64,000 nt of DNA, from the NCBI RefSeq assembly GCF_001877035.1, contig NZ_CP015756.1, forward strand, positions 921,001-985,000. Reading direction: 5' to 3'. Below are positions 9,435 through 17,403 of the stretch, one piece after another. The notes beneath the pieces are model-generated. The model was not told where the DNA came from and did not search any database. It was given only the letters and a program-made list of their open reading frames with translations. The first letter of the stretch is position 1; each line of letters starts with the position of its first letter. The position numbers were made by a program, and so were the translations under genes. This stretch comes from Clostridium estertheticum subsp. estertheticum. GTDB lineage: Bacteria > Bacillota > Clostridia > Clostridiales > Clostridiaceae.

Positions 9435-10580
9435 ATGTTTAAAAATAGGTTTAAGAGTGTTTTATCAAAAGTTTTATGCTCAACACTTGTTTTGGGGATA
9501 ATTAGTAATTTTCATGCAATTATGAAGGTACAAGCGGAAACACCCAGTACTAGTACATTTGCAAAAGGTGCAGACGTAGGCTGGCTCTCACAGATGGAGG
9601 CTACGAACTATATATTTAAAGATAAAGATGGAAATGTAAAGGATTGCTTATCTATTTTAAAAGATTATGGAATTGATTCAATTAGGCTAAGAACCTGGGT
9701 TAATCCCTCAGATAGTAAAACCGATGGTCATTGCAGTACATCTGAGGTAATTGCTATGGCAGTTAAGGCAAAAGCCATGGGCTTTAGAATAATGATAGAC
9801 TTTCATTACAGTGATACCTGGGCAGATCCTGGAAAACAAGTAAAACCATTAGCCTGGAAAGATCACGATTTTGACGTCTTAAAGACTGATGTATATGACT
9901 ATACATTAGGAGTTATGAACGCATTGAAAATTGCCGGTGTTACACCGGAATGGGTTCAAGTAGGAAATGAAACTAATCCTGGTATGATGCTTCCAGATGG
10001 AAGTATAAAAGATTATAGTAAGTTAGCTCAGTTGATAAATAGGGGATATGATGCAGTTAAGGCTATAAGTAATAATACAAAAGTTATTATACATATAGCT
10101 GATGGATATGATAATGTGAATTTTAGAAAGTATTTTGATGGTCTTAAAGCTAATAATGCCAAATATGATGTAATCGGAATGTCCTATTATCCCTATTGGG
10201 CAGGAACGGATTATACTTCAAACATAGACGCATTGGGAAATAATTTAAATGATATGGCAGCAAGATACGGTAAAGAGGTGATGGTAGTTGAGGTAGGTGG
10301 ATTAGATACGGAACCTATTAATACTTACAATATGCTTGTAGCTGTTCAGGCTAAGGTAAAGGCGGTTCCCGACAATAAGGGAACTGGAGTATTTTACTGG
10401 GAGCCAGAAGGCGCAAAAAGCTGGAGTGGATATGCATTGAGTGCCTGGGGCTCAGATGGAAAACCTACAAAGGCTATGGAAGCTTTTATACCTGGTGCAA
10501 TTGAATATAACCCATTCCCAGTTAAACAAGTAACTATTGATAAAGCAAGCACTACTAATAAAAATAGTAAATTTTGTTAA
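9435..10580 (+). CDS. ganB: secreted GH53 arabinogalactan endo-beta-1,4-galactanase
   Basis: Family GH53 endo-beta-1,4-galactanase that cuts the galactan side chains of pectin outside the cell. An N-terminal signal peptide probably ends at VQA-ET (residue 34). The mature enzyme opens with FAKGADVGWLSQME, typical of GH53. The acid/base is E179 in VQVGNETNPG and the nucleophile E286 in VMVVEVGGLD. The ATG at 9435 follows GGAGG; an earlier ATG at 9420 overlaps that site. The protein is only a catalytic module: it ends 20-odd residues after the family's usual end with a polar tail and no binding, cell-wall or dockerin domain. Products would feed the upstream importer and GH42 enzyme. Confidence 0.93.
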   Translation: MFKNRFKSVLSKVLCSTLVLGIISNFHAIMKVQAETPSTSTFAKGADVGWLSQMEATNYIFKDKDGNVKDCLSILKDYGIDSIRLRTWVNPSDSKTDGHCSTSEVIAMAVKAKAMGFRIMIDFHYSDTWADPGKQVKPLAWKDHDFDVLKTDVYDYTLGVMNALKIAGVTPEWVQVGNETNPGMMLPDGSIKDYSKLAQLINRGYDAVKAISNNTKVIIHIADGYDNVNFRKYFDGLKANNAKYDVIGMSYYPYWAGTDYTSNIDALGNNLNDMAARYGKEVMVVEVGGLDTEPINTYNMLVAVQAKVKAVPDNKGTGVFYWEPEGAKSWSGYALSAWGSDGKPTKAMEAFIPGAIEYNPFPVKQVTIDKASTTNKNSKFC

Positions 10581-10661
10581 ATGCGCATTTTTTATTTTAG
10601 TATAAGTATATTAAGTTAATGGCATTATAATATAGAATAATTATTAAAGGAGATGTTTTTT

Positions 10662-10868
10662 ATGAGCCAAAATAAATCCATAGCTGAAAGCAATCAAAAT
10701 ATTATACCTAATAGTGATAATAGTCTGAGTAAAAATATGAGCATAAAACAAAAGGATCAAAGCATTGTTGATAACAGTCTGAATAGTAAAAATTCTAACA
10801 ATGGATATGAATTTAATGGAAATGCTGGAATCCAAGCTGCTCAGCAAGGCACTAGAAACAAAAGATAA
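10662..10868 (+). CDS. small Asn/Ser/Gln-rich hydrophilic protein, unknown
   Basis: A 68-residue protein rich in Asn, Ser, Gln and Lys with no cysteine, membrane segment or known motif. It starts at ATG 10662, nine bases after AAAGGAG; the ATG at 10653 overlaps the ribosome binding site. It has its own strong terminator directly after. The C-terminal part (YEFNGNAGIQAAQQGTRNKR) is the least repetitive. Composition and size are reminiscent of small spore-associated proteins, but there is no SASP signature, so the role is unknown. Another small polar protein of similar style is at 38959. Confidence 0.6.
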   Translation: MSQNKSIAESNQNIIPNSDNSLSKNMSIKQKDQSIVDNSLNSKNSNNGYEFNGNAGIQAAQQGTRNKR

Positions 10869-10890
10869 ATTAAATTATTAAATTAGTAAG

Positions 10891-10929
10891 CACAGTAGAT
10901 ATGTATATATTTTATCTACTGTGTTTTTT
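10891..10929 (+). terminator. terminator after the small Asn-rich gene
   Basis: An 11-bp perfect stem (10891-10901 with 10913-10923) followed by a T-run. Confidence 0.88.
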
Positions 10930-11001
10930 ATATATATTTGCATGATGGTTTGTGGATAGTAGAAGACTATGATAATATATAAACGAATGAGGAACTAACG
11001 T

Positions 11002-11035
11002 ATCATCTGCAAAGCTGTTGCAGCAACGTGGGTGA
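11002..11035 (+). other. hairpin in the leader of yjdM
   Basis: CTGCAA at 11007-11012 pairs with TTGCAG at 11018-11023, with outer ATCA/TGAT pairing possible. It lies about 70 bases before the yjdM start and has no T-run, so it is not a terminator. No known riboswitch consensus was recognised. Confidence 0.25.
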
Positions 11036-11102
11036 TTATTTAACAATGAAATCTAGAAGGAATTATATACTAGAAACAAAAACGAATGGAGGAAATGAAA
11101 TT

Positions 11103-11444
11103 ATGGCTGATTTGCCAAATTGCCCAAAATGTAATTCAGAATACACATACGAGGATAGAGATCTTTTTGTTTGCCCAGAATGTGCAAATGAGTGGACTTT
11201 AGGATCAGAAACTGAAAATAGTGAAGAGAAAAAAATTATTAAAGATGCAAATGGGAATGTATTAAACAATGGTGATTCTGTAACACTAATTAAAGATCTT
11301 AAAGTAAAGGGAAGTCCAACATCCTTAAAAAAAGGTACAAAAGTAAAAAACATTCGTTTGGTTGATGGAGATCACAATATTGATTGTAAAATTGATGGTT
11401 TTGGAGCTATGGAATTAAAATCTGAATTTGTTAAAAAAATGTAG
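11103..11444 (+). CDS. yjdM: zinc-ribbon protein YjdM (PhnA family)
   Basis: Small cytoplasmic protein of the PhnA/YjdM family (113 aa), with an N-terminal zinc ribbon (CPKC at residues 7-10 and CPEC at 26-29) and a C-terminal KOW/SH3-like domain beginning [14 protein letters not shown] and ending [11 protein letters not shown]. coli PhnA was linked by name to phosphonate use, but the true function of YjdM is not settled. The ATG at 11103 sits 10 bases after GGAGG; upstream in-frame ATGs at 11028 and 11046 lack a good ribosome binding site. The gene precedes rnz by 41 bases and may be cotranscribed with it. Confidence 0.88.
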   Translation: MADLPNCPKCNSEYTYEDRDLFVCPECANEWTLGSETENSEEKKIIKDANGNVLNNGDSVTLIKDLKVKGSPTSLKKGTKVKNIRLVDGDHNIDCKIDGFGAMELKSEFVKKM

Positions 11445-11485
11445 ATAATATTTTACAAATAAAAAAAATAGAGGAGGTGATTTAA

Positions 11486-12430
11486 TTGGTTGATTTAGCA
11501 CTTCTAGGATGTGGAGGAGGTATGCCAATTCCAGAAAGATATTTATCTTCACTTCTAATAAGTTATAAAGGAAGAAAAATACTAATGGACTGCGGAGAAG
11601 GCACTCAGGTATCTATGAAAATACTTGGGTGGGGATTTAAGTCAATAGATGTGATTTGTTTAACTCATGGACATGCAGATCACATTGTTGGACTTCCAGG
11701 GTTGCTTTTAACAATTGGTAACAGTGGCAGAACGCTTCCAATCACTATAATTGGGCCTATAGGTATTACAGCTATTGTGAAGGGGTTAATGGTTATAGCC
11801 CCTTATCTTCCTTATGAAATTAATATATTAGAAAATCCACAAGAACCTGTGAAGATAAAAGCTCCATTAAATGCTACAGAAACTACAGTAGGAGAATTTA
11901 ATGACTTGATAATTTCAACATTGGAACTTGAGCATTCAACTAATTGTTTAGGTTACAGCCTCTATTTTAATAGAAAACCAAAGTTTGATGTTAAAAGTGC
12001 AATTGAAAATGAAATACCAAAAGAATTTTGGAATAGACTCCAGAAAAATGAAGTTATAATGGACCACGGGAAAACATATTTCCCAAAGTTGGTTTTTGGA
12101 GCTGAAAGAGTAGGAATAAAGATTAGTTTTATAACAGATACAAGACCAATTTCTAAAATAAAAGCATTTATTAATGGAAGCGACTTGTTTGTATGTGAGG
12201 GAACTTATGGAGATGAAAACGATATTGAAAAAGCCATAAGGAATAAACACATGACCTTTAGTGAGGCAGCCAAGCTTGCTGTAGGTGGAGAAGTACAAGA
12301 ACTTTTATTAACACATTTTAGTCCTTCAATGCTGAGCCCAGAGGAGTATAAGGATAGATCGGAAGTTATTTTTAAAAACACTATTATTGGTACGGATAGA
12401 AAGATACGGACTCTTTCTTTTAAAGATTAG
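11486..12430 (+). CDS. rnz: ribonuclease Z (tRNA 3' processing)
   Basis: Metallo-beta-lactamase-fold endonuclease that trims tRNA precursors at the 3' end. The zinc motif HGHADH is at residues 61-66, an aspartate in FITDTRP and further histidines in the C-terminal part (LTHFSPSM) complete the metal site. Length (314 aa) suits the short RNase Z form. Translation starts at a TTG seven bases after GAGGAGGTGA, the best ribosome binding site in the area. A clear terminator follows. Confidence 0.92.
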   Translation: MVDLALLGCGGGMPIPERYLSSLLISYKGRKILMDCGEGTQVSMKILGWGFKSIDVICLTHGHADHIVGLPGLLLTIGNSGRTLPITIIGPIGITAIVKGLMVIAPYLPYEINILENPQEPVKIKAPLNATETTVGEFNDLIISTLELEHSTNCLGYSLYFNRKPKFDVKSAIENEIPKEFWNRLQKNEVIMDHGKTYFPKLVFGAERVGIKISFITDTRPISKIKAFINGSDLFVCEGTYGDENDIEKAIRNKHMTFSEAAKLAVGGEVQELLLTHFSPSMLSPEEYKDRSEVIFKNTIIGTDRKIRTLSFKD

Positions 12431-12447
12431 AAAAATAATTATTTATA

Positions 12448-12477
12448 AAACCACTACTTATGGGAGTAGTGGTTTTT
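12448..12477 (+). terminator. terminator after rnz
   Basis: An 11-bp stem (12448-12458 with 12465-12475), six-base loop, then a T-run. Confidence 0.9.
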
Positions 12478-12667
12478 GATATTTCCTAGGAAATTTAAAG
12501 GGGAATTGTAGAATGATATTAAAGTATGTAAGCAGAGTATTTTGCTGAAAAATGTGATAAGATAGTAAAATTCAATTTTTAGGGTTATTTAACATAATAT
12601 TTGAATACTATAAATAGGAGCGTAAATTAAGAGCGATTAATTAAATTATTAAGGGGAGGGTAAAAAC

Positions 12668-13324
12668 ATGCCACAACAAAGTAGCGATTTAAAACGTAGG
12701 GCAATGCAGCAGTTAAATGGTAAATGGCTTCAAGCTGGGATCGTGTGTTTTATTGCTTGGTTAGTTACAATGTCATTTTCAGGGGGGAATTTTGTACATT
12801 CCTTTCGAAATGTTTGGCAGAATGAAGAATTGGTTAGAGTTCCAATGACGTACTCATACAATGGCTTTGGTAATTTGGTAAGTTTTGTTTTGTCTGGACC
12901 AATAACTCTTGGTGTATCAGCTTATTTTCTTAAGCTTATACGGAATGAGGGGCCAGTTATTGAAAATATGTTTAGTGGTTTTAAATTTTTTGTGAAATCA
13001 TTTGTTCTAAATTTTCTTATTGGACTTTTCACAATTTTATGGACCTTGCTTCTTATCATTCCAGGAATTATTGCTTCACTAGGATATTCAATGTCATTCT
13101 ATATTATGATGGATAATCCTGAACTAAGTGCCTCGGAATCATTAGACCGAAGTAAACGCATGATGTTTGGCTTCAAATTTAAATTGTTTAGTCTATGGTG
13201 TAGTTATATAGGCTGGTTCATATTAGGAATAATAACTTTTGGTATAGGATTTTTATGGATTAATCCTTACTATGAAGCCGCTAAAGCTAACTTTTATCAG
13301 GATATAAGATTTAATATAATCTAA
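12668..13324 (+). CDS. DUF975 family integral membrane protein
   Basis: A 218-residue membrane protein of the DUF975 family, function unknown. The opening SSDLKRRAMQQLNGKWLQA is the typical start of the family (an amphipathic helix before the first membrane segment). About four to five hydrophobic segments follow, with the charged loop ENPELSASESLDRSKRMMFG-like segment between the last two pairs, also conserved in the family. The start follows AAGGGGAGG. It appears to be a single-gene unit between the rnz terminator and the next small gene. Confidence 0.82.
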   Translation: MPQQSSDLKRRAMQQLNGKWLQAGIVCFIAWLVTMSFSGGNFVHSFRNVWQNEELVRVPMTYSYNGFGNLVSFVLSGPITLGVSAYFLKLIRNEGPVIENMFSGFKFFVKSFVLNFLIGLFTILWTLLLIIPGIIASLGYSMSFYIMMDNPELSASESLDRSKRMMFGFKFKLFSLWCSYIGWFILGIITFGIGFLWINPYYEAAKANFYQDIRFNII

Positions 13325-13427
13325 ACTTTTATACCCTAAAAAAACAGAGGGATATTATTCAGTCCTTTGTAGAACATTAAATGTAATATTTTTAAAATAT
13401 TACATTATAGTTTAGGGAGGAATATGA

Positions 13428-13682
13428 ATGTCAAAGAAAAATAAAATCTATGAAATTACAATTAGCGAAGATGGTCTGGAAAATTATAAAGGTCAAGATA
13501 TTAGTGCAAAGGATATGGCTGAAGATTTAGGGATTGATAGCGTAATGACTGATTTTCAATGGGATGAAGATTTAAAAAAAGGTGTAATTCTTACTGGTAG
13601 GATTTTAGACAGTATATCTTTAGAAGATGCTTTTGAGGAATTGGAAAACGCTGAGTTTATTGAGGATGTAGTGGAAAGCTAA
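13428..13682 (+). CDS. conserved small acidic protein, unknown
   Basis: An 84-residue, strongly acidic soluble protein without cysteines, signal peptide or membrane segment. Start at ATG 13428 after GGGAGGA. The pattern (short beta-like N-terminus, then acidic helices, ending in ELENAEFIEDVVES) suggests a small folded domain, but I recognise no family. It shares the bidirectional terminator with the convergent M56 gene. Confidence 0.6.
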   Translation: MSKKNKIYEITISEDGLENYKGQDISAKDMAEDLGIDSVMTDFQWDEDLKKGVILTGRILDSISLEDAFEELENAEFIEDVVES

Positions 13683-13762
13683 AGAGTTTATGCTATAGCC
13701 GTAGTGCAAAATGGTATGACATGATATTTAGATATTAACTGTAAGTCATTAGCTTAAAATAT

Positions 13763-13809
13763 ATAAAATCACCTGTAGTTATTTAAATAATAACTACAGG
13801 TGATTTTAT
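13763..13809. terminator. bidirectional terminator
   Basis: A 21-bp stem (13763-13783 with 13789-13809) with T-rich ends on both strands, between convergent genes; its right arm reaches the stop codon of the M56 gene. Confidence 0.88.
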
Positions 13810-15620
13810 TAAGGTAATACCATAAAAGTGGATACTACTTTTCTTTCTCCGGAAATATCACATGGATTATTTATTACTTTACCGTTATAATACATGGTTG
13901 ATGAACTTCCACCATCAAGATTTGATGCATATACAGCGCCATACTGTAAAAGTATATTTTGTACATCGCGTAATGTAGCACCTAAAGATTTAACACTTCT
14001 ACCATCAATAGTTAATAAAATTACTGAACCATCTTTTCTCTGACCTATAACTGTTCTTGGAGCAATTCCCCAACAACCATCTCCTTTGGTTATTGTAGGG
14101 TTACCATTAACTATAAGTGCAGGTCCAAAACTAACGGCCTGCGTTGTATTAAGCTTATTTAGCTCATTTAAGGAATATTTACCAACTAGAAGGGTGCCTT
14201 TATTTGTAAAAGCAACTATATCTCCTTTAATATTATTGTCTGCTATATCATTAAAAATAACCTTTCCATCATGCATTATAAGTCCGGAGGGGGACATTGT
14301 TTTGCCAGAAACGTCTTGTGTAAATCCTCCTGCATTGATAGCAACTATTGCATTACTTTCTTTTGCTATTTGACTTGTGGTTTTTGTTACTTTTGAAATA
14401 TCTTTGTTGAGCCCAACAACAATTTTTTTATCCTTTGGTATTATTAACATTGTACCGTTAAAATGTTTACCTTTAATATCATATTGTGTAATGGAGCTTT
14501 TTTTATCTTGGTCACTCAAAGTCTTGTTAGAGTTTATGCTCTGACTATTCTTATTGCCTGCAAGCACTGGTTTATTTTTAGCATTAGTTAGCATTATACC
14601 TCCCAATAAGGTTAATGTTACGATAGGAATGATTGACCACTTATAAGAATTTTTCTTAAATAAAGAGATCATAGTTATTCTCCTTTTAATTTGAGATTTA
14701 TTATTTATAATGTAGGACATACCATAAACTTGAGGCGTTTTCTTATAGTTTTCTAACAATTTTATAATAGTTTTACCGTAGTTTATATAGTTTTCACATT
14801 TAACATGAGATAAAGCTAAGGCATCACAAGCGAGTTCTTTATCATTAGACATTCTATAAAACGAATACCATATAATTGGGTTAAACCAATGTATTATTTG
14901 AAGTACTCCTGTTATACAACTAACTATTATATCTTGGCGTTTTACATGAGCTAGTTCATGTAAGATTATAAATTGTAATTCGGTTTTATCTACATAGTTC
15001 TCAAATCCAATTGGTAGTAGCAATTTAGGTTTTATAAAACCATAAATGCAGGGTGTTTTAATTTCATTAGTATTTATAACTTTAATATTTGATTTTATAT
15101 TTAGTTTATCCTTGCACTGTAACAATAGCAGCATAACTTCTTCATTATTACACACATGACCATTTTTAAACTTAGCATTTAATTTCATCGTCATTACAAT
15201 TGTATAAACACCAATTATAATAACTACAAGCAACCATATGCTACTTAACAACTGCAAATATAGAGGACTTTGGTCGGCATTATATGTATTACTTGGTAAA
15301 ATAGATTTTATAACACCTTTTGTTGCATCTGTATTAGTTTTATTAGTATTTACAATTTTGTTAACCTCTAGATTTTGAGTATAAGTTACTTTGGTAACTT
15401 GCTTACCATTAAATTCAATAAGATTAAAAAGACTTAAAGAACTTTGTAATCCGTAAGGAATTAATAATCTAATTACTATAATAAGCCAAATAGCATAGTG
15501 CCACCTAACACCTAATTTATTTTTAAGCAATAATTTAAAAAGAAGAATTATTAAACTTAAAATACTTGCTAAAGCGGTTGAATATAATACCCATTTAAAA
15601 ATAGATATAAGTAACAACAT
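13809..15620 (-). CDS. M56 (BlaR1-like) membrane metalloprotease fused to a phosphodiester glycosidase domain
   Basis: A 603-residue two-part protein. The N-terminal half (1-350) is a BlaR1/MecR1-type M56 peptidase with membrane segments near 5-30, 42-60, 122-145 and 328-345 and the zinc motif HELAH at 221-225, with the third ligand E262 in SNDKELACD. Instead of the penicillin-binding sensor of BlaR1, the extracellular C-terminal half (about 375-603) is a phosphodiester glycosidase (NAGPA, DUF2233) domain, with the family motifs NAGGF, APRTVIGQ and NLDGGSSSTM. It lies 12 bases after blaI and should be the signal-dependent protease that inactivates BlaI. I infer that the sensor domain recognises or cleaves a cell-wall or polysaccharide phosphodiester rather than a beta-lactam. 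No beta-lactamase gene is nearby. Confidence 0.87.
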   Translation of the reverse strand: MLLLISIFKWVLYSTALASILSLIILLFKLLLKNKLGVRWHYAIWLIIVIRLLIPYGLQSSLSLFNLIEFNGKQVTKVTYTQNLEVNKIVNTNKTNTDATKGVIKSILPSNTYNADQSPLYLQLLSSIWLLVVIIIGVYTIVMTMKLNAKFKNGHVCNNEEVMLLLLQCKDKLNIKSNIKVINTNEIKTPCIYGFIKPKLLLPIGFENYVDKTELQFIILHELAHVKRQDIIVSCITGVLQIIHWFNPIIWYSFYRMSNDKELACDALALSHVKCENYINYGKTIIKLLENYKKTPQVYGMSYIINNKSQIKRRITMISLFKKNSYKWSIIPIVTLTLLGGIMLTNAKNKPVLAGNKNSQSINSNKTLSDQDKKSSITQYDIKGKHFNGTMLIIPKDKKIVVGLNKDISKVTKTTSQIAKESNAIVAINAGGFTQDVSGKTMSPSGLIMHDGKVIFNDIADNNIKGDIVAFTNKGTLLVGKYSLNELNKLNTTQAVSFGPALIVNGNPTITKGDGCWGIAPRTVIGQRKDGSVILLTIDGRSVKSLGATLRDVQNILLQYGAVYASNLDGGSSSTMYYNGKVINNPCDISGERKVVSTFMVLP

Positions 15621-15632
15621 AAATACACCTAT

Positions 15633-16016
15633 TTAACCTTTCTTCTTATCAAGAATATTTTTAAGTTCTTTAATTTCCTCATCAGACAATTTTGATTCAT
15701 TCAAAAAGTTTGCGATCATACCATTTAATGAGCCATTAAACACACGGTTTATAAAGGATTCACTCTCAGCTTTTATACACTCATTTTCTGATAACAAAGG
15801 AAAATAATAATATGTTTTTTTATCTTTTTTATCTATGTTGTAACCTAAAACTTCTTTTTTGACTAAACGATTTATTAAAGTTCTAATAGTATTTGCCTTC
15901 CAATCTGTCCTTTTACTTAAGGCATCAACAATCTCATTTGCAGTGCAGGTAGGATTTCCCCAAATGCACTTCATTACTTCCCATTCTGAATTTGATATTT
16001 TAGAGGCGTCAGCCAT
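15633..16016 (-). CDS. blaI: BlaI/MecI family transcriptional repressor
   Basis: A 127-residue winged-helix repressor of the BlaI/MecI/CopY family. The N-terminus (ISNSEWEVMKCIWGNPTCTANEIVDAL) and recognition-helix region (WKANTIRTLINRLVKKEVLGYNI) are typical, followed by the C-terminal dimerisation helix that the M56 partner normally cleaves. First gene of the blaI-M56 operon. Two TACANNTGTA operators lie in its own promoter, so it is autorepressed until the M56 protein is activated. Confidence 0.92.
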   Translation of the reverse strand: MADASKISNSEWEVMKCIWGNPTCTANEIVDALSKRTDWKANTIRTLINRLVKKEVLGYNIDKKDKKTYYYFPLLSENECIKAESESFINRVFNGSLNGMIANFLNESKLSDEEIKELKNILDKKKG

Positions 16017-16046
16017 TTCTTCATCACCCTTTATATTAAAGTTTAT

Positions 16047-16064
16047 ATATTACATCTGTAATAT
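16047..16064. promoter_or_regulatory. BlaI-type operator 1
   Basis: An 18-bp palindrome, ATATTACA-TC-TGTAATAT, containing the TACANNTGTA core of BlaI/MecI operators. It lies downstream of the -10 box and 31 bases before the blaI start. Confidence 0.75.
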
Positions 16065-16069
16065 GTACT

Positions 16070-16103
16070 ACAAATATATATTACAGCTGTAATATATATT
16101 TGT
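16070..16103. promoter_or_regulatory. BlaI-type operator 2, 34-bp perfect palindrome
   Basis: A perfect 34-bp palindrome centred on CAG|CTG at 16086/16087 with the TTACAGCTGTAA core. It covers the -10 box and spacer of the blaI promoter and reaches its -35 box. A bound dimer would block RNA polymerase directly. Confidence 0.8.
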
Positions 16104-16106
16104 CAA
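16078..16106 (-). promoter_or_regulatory. sigma-A promoter of blaI
   Basis: On the minus strand, TTGACA (16106-16101), a 17-base spacer, then TAATAT (16083-16078). Near-consensus and embedded in operator 2. Confidence 0.78.
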
Positions 16107-16233
16107 TATAAGTTATAAATATATTTTTATAGTTAATAGGTTAATAGGTTAGTAGTTAAGATGATGAAACAAAGTATGAGGAAGCATTGTTATAGAGTAT
16201 AATTAATTAAAACTATGCGAGAGGAGATATGTT

Positions 16234-16263
16234 ATGTTTGGAGAAAGAATTAATATAATATAA
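16234..16263 (+). pseudogene. abortive start of a reading frame
   Basis: A good ribosome binding site (GAGAGGAGA) precedes an ATG whose frame stops after nine codons (MFGERINII). The same frame then stays open to 16357 without a recognisable product. It looks like the remains of a gene start in the degraded stretch leading into the broken M20 gene. The rest of 16104-16334 shows nothing else I can support. Confidence 0.3.
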
Positions 16264-16334
16264 TTTTTAGGGAATGTAAATATAAGAGGTAGTAAAGATA
16301 TGGCATACAAACTTATAATGGGGAGTGATTATAA

Positions 16335-17296
16335 ATTAAAGAGGCAATTGATTTTCTAAAAGATCTTTTAAAAATTAATAGTAGCAATCCACCTGGTAAT
16401 GAGATAATGGTAGCGATGGCTATTGCAAAACAGTTAAGGGAAAGTGGTATTGAATCCACAATACAGTCGGTTGGTGACAATCGTGCCAATTTGATTGCTA
16501 GGATAAAGGGAACAGGACATAAAAAAAGTTTAGTTTTTTGCGGTCATATGGATACTGTGTCAGTGGGAGAAATCCCATGGGAACATGAACCATTTGGAGC
16601 TGAAGAAATTGATGATCGAATTTATGGGCGTGGATCCTCTGACATGAAAGGTGGTTTAGCCGCTTTAATTATGGCTATGATTGAGGTTTCTAAATCAGGA
16701 ATAACACTGGAAGGGGACCTGATTTTTGCAGCGACTACAGGTGAAGAGGTTGATTGTATAGGTGCAAACACTATGGTAGCGGATGGAAGTTTAAATTCAA
16801 ATAAAAGGAGGATAGCCTACTTGGGGGTCCAACCTTAAATATTGCTACTATTTCTGGTGGTGTCCAAGTCAATGTAGTGCCTGATATGTGCAAATTGCAA
16901 ATTGACATTCGTACTGTTCCGGGTCAAAATCATCAGGAAATTCTATCAGATATTAAGGCATTATTAGCAGAAATTGAGTCAAGATCTAAAGCTAAATTTG
17001 ATATTAAAGTTTTTAATGATAAAGTGGCATTAAAAAACAAATCCGATGATCAATTTATTAAGTTAACACTAGATACAGCAACAGAATTATTTGGAAGTCG
17101 ATATAAAGCCAAAGGTGTAACTTATTGTACAGATGCATCCATATTTGTTCCCAGTTTTAATAATAATTTATCTGTTATTATTTGTGGACCTGGCGAAGAA
17201 ACGCAAGCTCATAAGCCAAATGAATATGTAAAAACAAAAAAATATATTGATTCTATTAAATTATACAAGGAAATAGCATTACGGTATTTAAAATAA
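16335..17296 (+). pseudogene. broken M20 family peptidase (ArgE/DapE-like)
   Basis: Remains of an M20 zinc peptidase/deacylase. The N-terminal part (from IKEAIDFLKDLLKINSSNPPGNE) keeps the zinc motifs CGHMDTVSVG and GRGSSDMKGG and the catalytic GEEVDC. After about 155 codons the match breaks off at SLNSN and resumes in another frame at 16821 with LLGGPTLNIATISGGVQVN, running to the normal C-terminus. Roughly 75-85 codons of the central dimerisation domain are missing and the reading frame is shifted. The expected start is ATT directly after an in-frame stop, so the start codon also seems lost. The two surviving open frames are 16407-16838 and 16877-17296. Confidence 0.85.
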
Positions 17297-17403
17297 TAAA
17301 AAAATACAATTTTTTTTGTAAAAAGGTAGAAATACATACTAAATATTAGTATAATAGAGATAAATTAAACTAAATGTAAAAATTGTGAATGCGAGGAATA
17401 TAT

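Noticed and set aside
10570-10595. Palindrome AAATGCGCATTT as a terminator of the galactanase
   Set aside because: It has no loop space and only a weak T-run; the case for a terminator is poor.
11063-11353. Minus-strand frame over yjdM
   Set aside because: Shadow of yjdM, which has zinc-ribbon cysteines, a proper start and family motifs.
13809-15620. Beta-lactam resistance operon (blaR1-blaI-blaZ)
   Set aside because: The sensor half is a phosphodiester glycosidase, not a penicillin-binding domain, and no beta-lactamase is present.
16407-17296. Two separate small genes for the M20 fragments
   Set aside because: The pieces fit N- and C-terminal parts of one enzyme with a missing central part and shifted frame, so one pseudogene explains them.
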